Assembly (NCBI GenBank): GCA_030278955.1
Contig: JAOANR010000003.1
Coordinates: forward strand, 59,823,628-59,887,627
Direction: 5' to 3'
Length of the DNA: 64,000 nt
DNA from: Hygrophila difformis
Lineage: Eukaryota > Streptophyta > Magnoliopsida > Lamiales > Acanthaceae
Shown: piece after piece, positions 1-10,787 of the stretch
Layout of the letters: each line of letters starts with the position of its first letter
How positions within the stretch are numbered: position 1 is the stretch's first letter
Notes under the pieces: generated by a model
What the model saw: only the letters and a program-made list of their open reading frames with translations
The model's database searches: none
What the model was told of the DNA's origin: nothing
Program-made: the position numbers and the translations under genes

Positions 1-3000
1 CAACATTTCTTATTGTATCTTGAGTTAATTCGTCTTAATTATATATTAATAATTCGAGTCCTCTATCGCTAATGACACGAGATATTGCAATATATAACTT
101 TTAATGGGAAAACTGGTTTTGGAATATAGAACATTTTCTTTAATGATTGACATGGACTTTTATTTATAGTGATACCAAAACAAACTGCGAGTGAGAATTT
201 TCTCATTTAAAATCGAATGGAGAATTCGGTTAAGTCGGGCGAGCTGATAATCATTATATCAATCAAGAATTTTCATTCAAAAAGTGAGCTTTGTTTTAAT
301 GAGAAGAGATGTTAAATAACTTTATGGAGTAATTTTTTGGCAGGTAGAATTCTCATCAAAATCTAGTGGAATACCAAATATAAAATATGCAATCCTACCT
401 ACTGAAAGGAGTATAGATGTTATTCAACTGGATGCTATATGCAGCACAATATCACATCTCCCACAAAGGGCTTAACATAACTTTTTCCTGATGAATGATA
501 AATGTCTGACAGTTCCACCATCTAAAGAAAAATGAATCCACCCTCACCACTATCAACTGCATGCATTATCTTATTATAAACATTCTTTTGCTCACAAGTC
601 AACAAATGTAATAGCTTATCATGATTTGATTTCATTTCTTCCTTATTATAATATCTCATCTAGTATCAGTAGATTCTCTGTTTCAAACGTTAAAACTTCA
701 TCTGGTGCTGTAATTCCAGATAAAATAGTTATACAAGTTAAAATATAGCCAATTGGGATCTTGTTAGATTCGTCTCATCGGGTAGTTTTTAAATATTGAA
801 CTTTTAGAATTTTTACTTATACCGAATTTGAGTTATTAATATTTTAAAATGTGCATTGGATGGCGTGCACAGTGGGTCCGTTACAATTTTTGGAAGACGG
901 AGGGAGTACTTATTATTTATTGAATGTGACATTGTAGATCATTTATGCCATTATATGTAATATTAAACATTTTAATACATAATTTTTACATTAATTATAT
1001 ATAGGCTTTGTACATCTTTCTGTATATCTTTTTTTTAACTTAATAAATGATATATAATATTATTATATAACTAAAAAATTTGGAATTCTATATAAATTAC
1101 AAATTCTGTATCTTTTAGAACTGAAAATTGGGATTTCTATATAACTATTAATATATCTTTTAACATGAATAATAAATAAATAAATAAATAAATAAATAAA
1201 CATACAAAAAATCTAGTTCAAAATTTAAAATAAAAAAATTAAATTATTAAAATTTGAGACACAAACTCACTACAAAAGAAATTATACATATTCTATAAGA
1301 TGTATTGAAAATATAAAAGTTTAAAATAAATAAATAAAAACTGAAAATTGTGGGTATATAAAAATGCAAGAAAATAAAATAAATAAATAAATAATGTAAA
1401 AGTATAAACAATAAAAAATTTCAAGTTTTAAATCTTTTAAAAACTGAAAATTGTGTAAAAATAAATTTTTTTGAATAAAGATGCAAAAAACTAAAATAAA
1501 TAAATAAAAAATATAAAATTCTAAAATAAATAAATACAAAAATACAAGTTTTCAAATTTCAAATCTTTTAAAAACTGAAAATTGTAGGAATTTCATATAA
1601 ATTGAAAATTTCATATCTTTTAAAACTTGAAAATTGTGATTTCCATACCTAAATTAATATATGGGTTGATATATATTTCCACATCCAAATTAAAAATTAA
1701 AAAAAAAATCAAAAATCTATGAAAATTAAAAATTTGAAATGGAGACACCACATTAAATATTGACTGGGTTGACCGCTAATGGTTTTAATAATATAATAGA
1801 TAGATTTTCATTTTAAACATCTATATATTATGTGATTTTGTACTCTTTTAAATTCAAGTCTTCACTTGATGCAATAGCCACAAAAAAAAAAAAAAAAAAT
1901 GGGCGAATTTTATTTGAAAATCTAAATGCAATGAATTGTTTTTAATTATTGGTGATGATTTGTTCTTTTTTTTATATATAAAAAAAGTGATATTAATCCT
2001 GTATATTGTGACAATATAGATAATGTTTAAAGAGTAGGGATATTTAATTTTAAATTTATATATACATAATGAAATGAATATTCCATATATAATTCATTAA
2101 TTTGTAATGAAGATGTAAGTGTGAGAATTCCCTTAATAAAAAGTTTTACTACTCCCTTCATATTTAAAATTGAACCGATTTTAACTTGTGACGCGGTATA
2201 ATTTTGATTTAATTTTTTTTTTCAAATTTATATAATAAAAATATAATTAAATAAAATATTTAGAATTTACTGATGACTCCCATAAATAAATTTTTATTTT
2301 TTATATTCTCTATATTCCAATAAAAATATTCTATTTAATCTAGACACTGGGTCTGTTCTGCACGCAGCTTTTGGGACCTTTTGGGAGTTTTGGTAGCTTT
2401 AACTTTTATTTTAAAACAAAAGTCCCGTTCTGCACACTAGCTTTTAGGAGCTTATGAGAGTTTTTGGAAGCTTTTTTTAGAAGCTACATGTAGTAGCTTT
2501 ATAAAATAAGCTCTTAGCTTATTATTGAGCAATTACAATTTTATCCCAATAACCAACTCACTACCCAATAGTCTACATAAATGTTTGTCCTTTTATGTCG
2601 TTATCCCAACTCAAATTTTTTTTTTTTTAATTTTTGTCCAATCAGAATGAATAATTTTTTTTTCATGGATCCAGAATGAATAATTGATCCAAAACACAAT
2701 AATTCAATTTTTAATTTTATTAAAAGTTAGATTAGTAAAGCGATAAACTCGCACAAAAAGAGAATGGCGACAGACGCACAGTCGGTATCAAGGTTTAGAT
2801 AACTCGAACGTGATATCCCTATTTTACCCCTAGTCGATGTGACACAAAACGCTACTGTCCGCAGGATAAAAAGGTAATTAGCTTACCTCCCTTGTCTTTT
2901 CTTCCTTACTCTCCTCAACAAACCTTCAAAGATGTCGAAAAGTAGGTTTCTAAATTTAGACCAATTAAATTTTGAGAAGCCATTCCATAGTTCATCGACC

Positions 3001-3089
3001 CTTTTTCTTTTCCTTTTCTCCAATACTGCCCTACTAGTAGTACTAATGGTGTCTCATTGGGCATAATATTTTATATGTGAGGATAATTA
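1..3089. other. Gene-free AT-rich leader of the window
   Basis: I see no coding exon here. Positions about 1100-1640 hold five degenerate copies of a motif containing CTGAAAATTG, separated by AATA-rich runs (AATAAATA repeats near 1167-1200, 1375-1395 and 1495-1510). Positions 899-910 carry GACGGAGGGAGT, the right end of a Stowaway-like MITE whose left end I cannot find. Positions about 2340-2530 hold two copies of a GTTCTGCACxxAGCTTTTGGGA-like phrase resembling the ends of hAT-type MITEs. The short open frames here are AT-rich chance frames. Confidence 0.6.
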
Positions 3090-3091
3090 TA

Positions 3092-3348
3092 CTCCCTCCG
3101 TCCACTTCAGATATCAGGATTGACTTTTAGGCATTGTTTATTATTTAATTTTGATTCAATATTATTGCAAATAAATATTTAAAAAAATAGTCGAGTTTGG
3201 TCTTGTTAGATTCGTCTAATCGTATAGTTTTAAAATATGTATTTCACATAATTTTTATTTATATATATTTTGAGATATAATCGATTTAAAAAGTGCATTG
3301 AATTATATGCAGAAATCAAATAAGACATTTTAAATGGGACGGAGGGAG
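3092..3348. mobile_element. Stowaway-like MITE
   Basis: The element begins CTCCCTCCGTCC and ends GGACGGAGGGAG, a near-perfect terminal inverted repeat, and is flanked on both sides by TA (3090-3091 and 3349-3350). Length (257 bp), TA duplication and ends fit the Tc1/mariner-derived Stowaway type common in plants. Its interior carries the phrase GATTCGTCTAATCG-like that recurs in at least eight other places in this window. It is non-coding. Confidence 0.85.
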
Positions 3349-3648
3349 TATTTAATATAGGGATAGATTATTGTTTAAAGTAGGGTAAATTAGAAATTTA
3401 AGTGATGTGATTGTAATGTATTTGAATTTTTAATTGATTTATTTATGTGTGATGTGATAGTTGTGTGTGAAAATTTACTATATTTATTTATTAATGTGAT
3501 GTAATTATAGTGAGTTTGGTAATTAAAATATTAATTATTTTTAAAAAAGAAAATGTGACAATTGTAGTGGGACGGACCAAAAAGAAAAATGAGACGGAAT
3601 TAGTGCGACGGAGGGAGTAGTATTTAATATTTCACTCATTATTTTATA

Positions 3649-3886
3649 CTCCTCTATTTTCAAAAAGTTATAACGGACCCAAACATTTTAAACCATTAAT
3701 AATCCAAGTTATGTATAAGTAAATATTCTAAAAGTTCCATATTTGAAAACTACTCGACGAGACGAATGTAATAAGATTTCACCTGACTATGTTTTAACTT
3801 ATATAATTATGATAAAATTTTAAATCAAAATGTACATGTGAATGGTAGCAATTCAAAGTGTTTCTACTTTTAAGAAACAGAGGGAG
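3649..3886. mobile_element. Stowaway-like MITE, same family
   Basis: It is flanked by TA, starts CTCCTCTATTTTC and ends AACAGAGGGAG. Its interior is the same family in the opposite orientation to the copy at 3092-3348 (GACGAGACGAATGTAATAAG). The ends are more diverged than those of the 3092 copy. A further right end (GACGGAGGGAG) at about 3608-3618 marks a partial copy between the two. Confidence 0.7.
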
Positions 3887-4399
3887 TATTTTAACTTTAT
3901 TTCTGTTAAGCTTTAGAAAGATTTAATTTTTTATTTATTATTAAAATAAGTACTACTCCCTCAATTCCTTTTTGGTTGTTATTTTAGAAACAATAAGGCA
4001 TTCTACAATAATTGTCACTTTATATATTTATCTCATCCTTTTCTAATATTGCCTCTATATTATCTTAAAAAATATTTCTAGAATATTATGTATTCTCTCT
4101 CCATTCCAATTTTAATTTTCAAAGAAAACACAAAGGGATAAAAATAATTATAATTCTTGATAAATATTTTTTTTTTCTAAAACGATTGCTAATAAGTAAC
4201 AGATGGGGAGTAATGATTTTAATTGGCCTTTGGCTTATAAAATAAAAATAGTAATGAGTACTACTAGCTCTCACAACTCCTTTTCTAGATTTTTAATAGT
4301 AGCTCCTAAAAAAAAATTTATTAGCGAAACTAAAGGTACATCGATACAAATAACAGAGTTCCCCATGGCCCCATCCCCACTCATTTATTATTTTTATAT

Positions 4400-5074
4400 G
4401 GAAAAAAGGCCAAATACATTCATATTCTTTTCAAAAAAGCTAAATCGGTCATTTTTTTAATTTTATTGCCGATTTTGTCCGCTACATATGCTAGTTATAT
4501 CCATTTTAGTCCAAAAATTACTAATCATTGACAGGACGCTGACGTGACAATGATTTAATCTAAACCATACACGCTGGATCTGTTTTGAATTGTTGCCACT
4601 CCAATGTGCTTGCCAAATAAGTGTGCAACCCGACCCGACTCCAATTTCAATCACCTCCCATATCGCAACACCCCGATTCGAAGCCCTTCTTTTCAATCAC
4701 CCCAATTCGAAGCCCTTCATTTCAATCACCTCCCATATCGCAGCATCCCCAATTCAAACCCTAATCCCGCGGCGCATATTCAAATTCCGGCAACAAAGAA
4801 ACGATAATGGGGACGTTTGGCTCAAAACTGAGGGTCGAAGAATGAAAAGGACAGTCACATGCCTTTTGTCTCTTGTGTTTAATTTTGAATCGCCTTTGAA
4901 AATGAAAAGGACCAAAATAAATCAATGCCACGTCAGCGTCCTAGGAAGGATTAGTGATTTTTGGACTAAAATGGATATAATTAGCATAGGTAGCGGACTA
5001 AAGCGGCAATAAAATTAAAAAAGGATTGATTTGGCTTTTTTGAAAAGAAAACAGATGTATTTGGCTTTTTTTCC
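4400..5074. mobile_element. Mutator-like foldback element, copy 1
   Basis: The element begins GGAAAAAAGGCCAAATA and ends with the imperfect inverse. It is flanked by an exact 10-bp duplication, ATTTTTATAT, at 4390-4399 and 5075-5084. The inverted arms run about 150 bp on each side and include CTACATATGCTAGTTATATCC and its inverse, and a GACGTGRCAA phrase. Long inverted repeats with target duplications of 9-11 bp are typical of non-autonomous Mutator-like elements (family knowledge). No transposase frame is present. A relative with the same arm sequence lies at 58891-59937. The right end is about 310 bp upstream of the PYL start codon. Confidence 0.85.
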
Positions 5075-5105
5075 ATTTTTATATACACTACTGTATAAAA
5101 TAATT

Positions 5106-5112
<7 letters not shown>

Positions 5113-5150
<38 letters not shown>

Positions 5151-5151
5151 T
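5113..5151. repeat. (ATT)n microsatellite upstream of the PYL gene
   Basis: About thirteen uninterrupted ATT units directly beyond the foldback element. It lies in the presumed promoter or leader of the ABA receptor gene. Confidence 0.9.
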
Positions 5152-5385
5152 TTGGAAAAATGGATCCTTTTCCTACGAGAGAAGAAATGTGTAGAAGCCA
5201 ATTTGGACCATTCTGGACAAGAGTCAGGCGCGATTGCTGTTGCTGCTGGTGGTGAATATTTTTAATTGTTCGTGGATTTATCCGATTTCGATTCTGCTGA
5301 TTAGAGCGAATATCGGATTGATTCTTACAGTTTCTCCAATTTTTTTGCGGCGGAAATTGATTAGAGTTCGAGCTTGGATTTGATA

Positions 5386-6737
5386 ATGGTAAGCCCAACG
5401 AGCGCCGCAGGATCGGAGGAGGATTTCATCAAGCGATACCATAAGCATGATGTTGGGGAGAATCAGTGCAGTTCGTGCTTGGTGAAGCACGTTAGAGCTC
5501 CACTGCCTCTTGTGAGTTGCGGATTATTGTTGTTTATTGTTGTTGTTTTTGTGATTTTGCCTGATTTTTTGGTAGATCCGTAATCGATTGGGTGAATTGA
5601 AGAGATTTAGGGTTGATTCGTGCTTCAGGTGTGGTCTCTGGTTAGGAGATTCGATCAGCCGCAGAGGTACAAGCCGTTTGTGAGTAGATGCATAGTGGAA
5701 GGGGACTTGCGGATTGGCACCGTGAGAGAGGTGAATGTGAAATCTGGTCTCCCGGCGACGACGAGCAAGGAGAGGCTGGAGCTGTTGGACGATGAGAAGC
5801 ACATTTTCAGCATGCGGATTGTCGATGGCGATCACCGCCTCAAGGTATTTGATCGTGAAAATTGTGGTTCAATTCATTTTGTAACTACTATCTGCTAGGA
5901 ATCTAGATCAATATGCTGCGTTGTTTTCCTTGTGTGTTTATACTAATATGTAGCATCTGCATTTTTAGAGTTATGAGAAAGGGTACAAGGATCATTGATT
6001 TCAAATAAAATTGGGATAAATTTGTGATTTGTCGTCTACGGATTGCACAATCTAGTGCTAAATCCTTACTTATGATCTTATTTATTTTAAAGAAACATAT
6101 AATTTGTCAAAGAATCTTGATTTTCACTGTGATTTGTGCGGAGGGGATGCTTGATTAAATTCACATCTGGGTTTTTGACGAGCTTACTCTTAGGTATTCA
6201 TTCCAATAAAAATCCGAGAAATAATGATTGCAATCACGAAGAAACTGACTATTATCATCAAGAAATTGCCTCTATTCCTACATGAATATATACAGAAGAG
6301 GCTTGTTGATATTCTGATTTGAGATTTGAGGATGTTTGCATTCTTGGATATATTCAATGATGGAAATGAATGAACACTGAATTCTTACAATTCTTGTTGA
6401 TATACAGGAGACGCTTGTTTAAATTCCATTTGGTATTTGATGAGGTTTGGTCTCTTTGATAATATTCCTCGATGGGGAATGGCATCACACATTGAACATT
6501 CTACAATTCTGTTTGCAGAACTACTCTTCCATAATCACGGTGCATCCTGAGATCATAGATGGAAGGCCAGGGACAATGGTGATCGAGTCCTTTGTGGTGG
6601 ATGTGCCCGAAGGAAACACCAGAGACGAGACATGCTACTTTGTCGAAGCCCTGATTAAGTGCAATCTCAAGTCACTGGCGGACGTCTCAGAGCGCCGAGC
6701 CGTGCAGGGCTGGACAGAGCCGATGGACAGGGCCTAA
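5386..6737 (+). CDS. PYL8: PYL8/PYL9-type abscisic acid receptor (subfamily I, monomeric type)
   Basis: Three phase-0 exons, 5386-5511, 5629-5844 and 6519-6737, give a 186-residue protein, the usual length for the family. START-like ABA receptors bind ABA in nucleus and cytosol and then inhibit clade A PP2C phosphatases, releasing SnRK2 kinases. Visible hallmarks are the gate SGLPA at residues 81-85, the latch GDHRLK at 109-114, and Lys57 in YKPF, equivalent to the ABA-carboxylate lysine (Lys59 of PYR1). Pro58 stands where PYR1 has His60, as in the monomeric PYL7-PYL10 group. Other hallmarks are NYSS at the start of exon 3 and the stretch from [11 protein letters not shown] through to [10 protein letters not shown] chose the ATG at 5386 because it sets the normal short N-terminus. 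The C-terminus ([14 protein letters not shown]) is the least conserved part. PYL8 against PYL9 cannot be decided by eye. The gene looks intact. Confidence 0.95.
6281..6518 (+). repeat. Imperfect tandem duplication in PYL intron 2
   Basis: About 115 bp starting TATACAGAAGAGGCTTGTT (near 6290) recurs, diverged, from about 6404 (TATACAGGAGACGCTTGTTT) up to the acceptor of exon 3. Both copies end with ATTCTxxACAATTCT. The second copy provides the polypyrimidine and acceptor region that is used. Confidence 0.6.
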
Positions 6738-7120
6738 CCATGTGTGGTGGTGAGTGAGTTTTCCCACAGTTAAAAGATCCATTTTATCATCAGATATGCT
6801 GAATATCGCATGATTCTTCAAAGGGTGGCATTTTGGACATAGATCTTGATGCTATTTTTGTTGCTCTAGGTTCTTTTCCATCTCTATCCATCTATCTATA
6901 CATATTTATATATATAAGTATATCAATCTGTTTCTAATTTCAGTCATATAACTCACATATATGTCAATTTGTGATGTTGAGTTTGTGTTTGCCAATGGGT
7001 TGTAAATATTTCTAGCTCATGATAAATAAATGGTTTCTTTGTTGTGAATTGTGTTTGTTCGGTAATCGTGGTTTGTATGGATGAAATGTTTGTGTGGAAG
7101 TCGTTGTTCCAAAGTAAATA

Positions 7121-7155
7121 GGGGGGGGGGGGGGGGGGGGGGGGTGGGGGGGGGG
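7121..7155 (+). repeat. Poly-G tract (G24 T G10)
   Basis: Twenty-four G, one T, then ten G. It could form intramolecular G-quadruplexes. It could also be a place of polymerase slippage or assembly error. Confidence 0.9.
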
Positions 7156-7366
7156 AAGACTTGAAAGTGACGCCTTTTGTTTTATTACATGAATTAACTT
7201 GCACTCCAACTTTAAAGGTCGTAACGAATATAGCCGTTTTTGTGCAATAAATTGGTCCAGGAAGGAATATTAACGGCTCGTTATTGTCTTGGTGCATGGA
7301 GTTGCAAATAAATCATGTTATTTTTGGGTCATCAAAATTTTGTTTGTTTGGTACTGTGTTCGTTCT

Positions 7367-7367
<1 letters not shown>

Positions 7368-7398
<31 letters not shown>

Positions 7399-7409
7399 AC
7401 CCCCCCCCC
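7368..7409 (+). repeat. Poly-C tract (C31 A C10)
   Basis: Thirty-one C, one A, then ten C, 212 bp beyond the poly-G tract and so complementary to it. The two could pair as a hairpin stem. Confidence 0.9.
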
Positions 7410-9105
7410 TAGTGTTTGAGTTCGTTGGTGCTTAGCACATTAAGTTAATTATTATTCGATGTCGAGCAATATTTTCACATTGTTAAGTTTTACTACTATG
7501 TTTGTTGTTTAGCAAGCATTTTGTTAATTACAACTTGGTATGTGAGAGAAAGGAGATAAAGGATATTATTCTAATATTCAAACTTTATTGGGATCATATA
7601 TATTTATCAGTTCATGTGAACTTGGCTGGATTATCTGATATTATGGAGAGAATATAATGAAATGGGTACGTGAATTAGGTCATAAAATTTGATGGAAGAA
7701 TACCATCAAAGGACGTGTAAGTGGTGTTATCACGTGAACTAGTAGTCGGATTCGTGGATTTTCATAGGGGACTGGGGACGTTTTGGCGTATTCTTCCCTT
7801 GTCAGAATTTTGAATTAAGTTCCCTTGTATTTTAGCCCCATAAAAAAAAAAAACAAGGAATGTATAATTTCGGTTATTCATCAATTTAATGTTAAAACAT
7901 GAATCCTTGAGAATTTCATAAAATAACTATGGTGCAAAGAAATTAAAATAATCGTAAAAATACTCTATAAATATGTGAAAATAATTAAATGTGGTTCAGA
8001 GTTTTGGCTAGTGATTAAAATTTTCACCTCCCAAGTCCCAACCTTTGTGCCACATGATTCTTTTATCATGTCGAGATAGAGATACCACCACATGCTATGT
8101 GACCCCTCTCTCGTGTAGTCCATGCATGCCTCTCTCACGTTGGTGCAAGTGGGAGTACGCATATGAATGAGTGTGGTATTGAGTGGGGGAGAATGTGAAG
8201 GGTCGCTGTGTGCGGCAATATTTACATGTGTGCTCCTGCTTCTAGCAACGTAAAAGAGACTATGGGGCTATACGAGATGGGGTCACCAAGCATATGGTGG
8301 TATGGTATTTCATCACAAAAAAGGGGCCCGTGACACTTTGATTGGGGGTTTGATCTACATCGACCCCTATATATCCGTTCCCTAATTACTCTTGTAATAG
8401 TGGTGGTTTCATTTTGATTTATAAAAAAAGAGAAGTTGCTCTTATTTATTGATGTCCATTGGTTATCCTAAAACTGCGCAATCAGATCGACACGAATTTT
8501 GGATATCCAAAATTTCTGATCGTTCAAAATCCCAATTTGTATCTGATTGGAAAAATCGTATCTAGATATCCCATCTAAACAGTTTTAAAATCACTAAAGC
8601 TACTGGACTCCCATACACTTTTACCGACACATAAGTGCCAATGTTTTAAAAAAAAAATAAAAATCACTAAAGCCACTAACATAAGAAACAACTTAAAAAT
8701 CGGATCACATATCCTATTAACATGTAATTTTAATACTATACCCGATCCAAAAGTGAAAACGGGTGGAATACTCGGAAATTTAACTCGAATATTTGAACGC
8801 CCCTAGTTAATTTAATAAATACATTATACATCTTGCTCTTATGGGGTGGAGTCGTTCACTTTTGTAATACAATCAATTATTTAATTTTTTTTAATTTTTT
8901 TTATGAGGAGGTATTTATGGGGATGTTTTGGCAGCATTTCGGGATCATCTCAAAGGAAAGAAATTCTAGCTTAGATACTTTCGTGTGGTTGTGACTCCCA
9001 TATGTTGATGATGACATTGGTGTGGTCATCCTTAGCTTGTCTTCCCTCTCCATGCTTATTTCAAATCATGTTTCCACAAGCACCCAAGCTTAATTAATTT
9101 TTTGG

Positions 9106-9304
9106 TGTTAAAGATACATAATTGAATTACATTATTGAGGACATCATTAATGCGGCTTGACTAGCAACAGTATAACATCCCTCTATATATATGTGCTATG
9201 CTTTGATATGAAAATCAGACAGACAACTCACTTCCTCCCCTTCATTTTATCTTCATTACTTGTTTTGCTATTGCCTTACTCTCTGTTCCAATTCTGCACT
9301 AGAT

Positions 9305-9335
<31 letters not shown>

Positions 9336-9366
9336 GTCTTCATTCCTCTCTCTCAATAAAGGTCTT

Positions 9367-9410
<44 letters not shown>

Positions 9411-9549
9411 GTCTTCATTCCTCTCTCTCAATAATACCACCGCCCCTTCTCATCATTTCCAAGTCTTCATTACCCTATACATATTGAAGAAAAGTTATAC
9501 ATATATATTTATATACACATAATATGCTAAAGTCATAATATTCACAACA
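9106..9549 (+). repeat. 5' LTR of the copia element
   Basis: It starts TGTTAAAGATACATAA and ends CACAACA. It matches 14518-14750 plus 47375-47531. It holds two long TA tracts (about 9305-9331 and 9369-9407) and a local duplication of AAAGGTCTTC with the following TCTCTCAATA phrase, which the 3' LTR lacks. Confidence 0.92.
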
Positions 9550-9566
9550 CGTTATCAGCACGAGCC
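9550..9566 (+). promoter_or_regulatory. Primer-binding region of the copia element
   Basis: CGTTATCAGCACGAGCC directly follows the 5' LTR. A sequence of this kind follows the 5' LTR in many plant copia elements and primes minus-strand synthesis from a tRNA. I cannot name the tRNA with certainty. Confidence 0.55.
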
Positions 9567-9633
9567 ACGAACGGAGCTCTGCCGGAATTTCCTTTGAGGT
9601 AATATTCAACCTTGGTATTTCAATAATTTTATT

Positions 9634-10586
9634 ATGGCTAACTTGACAAAGCAGGATTTCAGACCACTGATGGTATCTGGAGATAATTATCTATCTTGGA
9701 AAACGGATGTTGAAATCCATTTGGAATCAATGGGTCTTGAAAAAATAATTGAAAAAGATAATCAGGCTTCAAACCAAGAGCGTGCGAAAGCTATGATTTT
9801 CATCCGCCATCATCTTGATGAGGGATTGAAAACACAGTATTTAACGGTCAAAGACCCAATCGAGCTCTGGGAGAATTTGGAAAAAAAAGATATCATCATT
9901 TAAGATCAATTAATCTCCCTCGAGCCCAGTATGACTGGTTACACTTACGATTCCAGGATTTTAAATCAGTAAATGATTACAATTTTGCTCTGTTTAATAT
10001 CGTATCACAATTAAGACTGTGTGGTGAAATAGTTACTGATAAACAAATGCTAGAGAAGACATTCTCTACATTCCACCCTTCCAATTCGGTATTAGTACAA
10101 CAATACCGAGCAAATGGTTTCACTGAATATTCTGATCTGATTACGTTTTTGTTATTGGCTGAAAAGAATAACGATTTATTATTGAAAAATCATGAAATGA
10201 GACCAATTGGCAGTAGTCCATTGCCAGAGGCACATGTGACTGAATCTTCCAGCCGTGGTCGTGGCCGGGGTCAGAGATCTCGTGGTCGTGGGTATAACCG
10301 AGGCCGTGGGAAAAATCATTTCCGCATTAATGTTTATATTAGGCCCACGACAGACACACCTAATCAGAATCATGGCAACACCAGAGGTGATGTCCAAAAA
10401 CAGAATTATGAAGAAGCAAAATGCGATAGATGCGACCTAAAAGGGCACTGGTACAAAAATTGTCGTACCAGAGATCATTGGGTGAAACTTTATCAAGATT
10501 CCCAGAGGGAAAAAGGAAAAAGGGTGGTTGAAACAAACCATATTGACAGAATGAATTCTGAGGAGAATATACCCAATATCCCATAA
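9634..10586 (+). pseudogene. copia gag (frameshifted)
   Basis: The first frame, 9634-9903, starts MANLTKQDFRPLMVSGDNYL, a typical copia gag N-terminus with GDNYLSW. The frame then shifts by one at the A-tract near 9879-9887. The new frame continues through 10586 without a stop. The C-terminal part is rich in Arg-Gly repeats (SRGRGRGQRSRGRGYNRGRG) and ends in a zinc knuckle CX2CX4HX4C near 10426-10470 (CDRCDLKGHWYKNC), the nucleic-acid binding motif of gag. The protein would form the particle and bind genomic RNA. The homopolymer position of the lesion suggests replication slippage. The gag frame ends at 10586, before the protease frame. Confidence 0.85.
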
Positions 10587-10787
10587 TTTCAAGTTGTTGA
10601 TTTATATAATGACTTAGTTTAATTGTTATGTTGTATTATTGTTTTCATTACGCTTTGAACTTATGTATCTGTCTTTACTTTTGTATGTGTGCTATATTAT
10701 TGTCTCTGTACTGTAATATTTCACTTATGTTAAATCTTATTTTAATATTGATGATATCTTGTTTTAATTACAGCAAAATGGGGAGTT

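Larger units (their letters stand above)
6738..9105. other. Intergenic region downstream of PYL
   Basis: Apart from the presumed PYL 3' UTR I see no gene. The notable content is a G tract at 7121-7155 and a C tract at 7368-7409 (separate entries). The rest is AT-rich spacer without clear repeats. The 65-codon minus frame at 7965-8162 has no recognisable domain and I do not call it. Confidence 0.6.

Noticed and set aside
1100..1640. CRISPR-like or regular satellite array
   Set aside because: The CTGAAAATTG copies are unevenly spaced and diverged, and the window is plant nuclear DNA.
7965..8162. A 65-codon minus frame
   Set aside because: No family match, no splice context and no start context; probably chance.
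9101..9105. 5-bp target duplication of the copia element
   Set aside because: Left TTTGG and right TTTAC differ in two of five bases, so I do not claim it.
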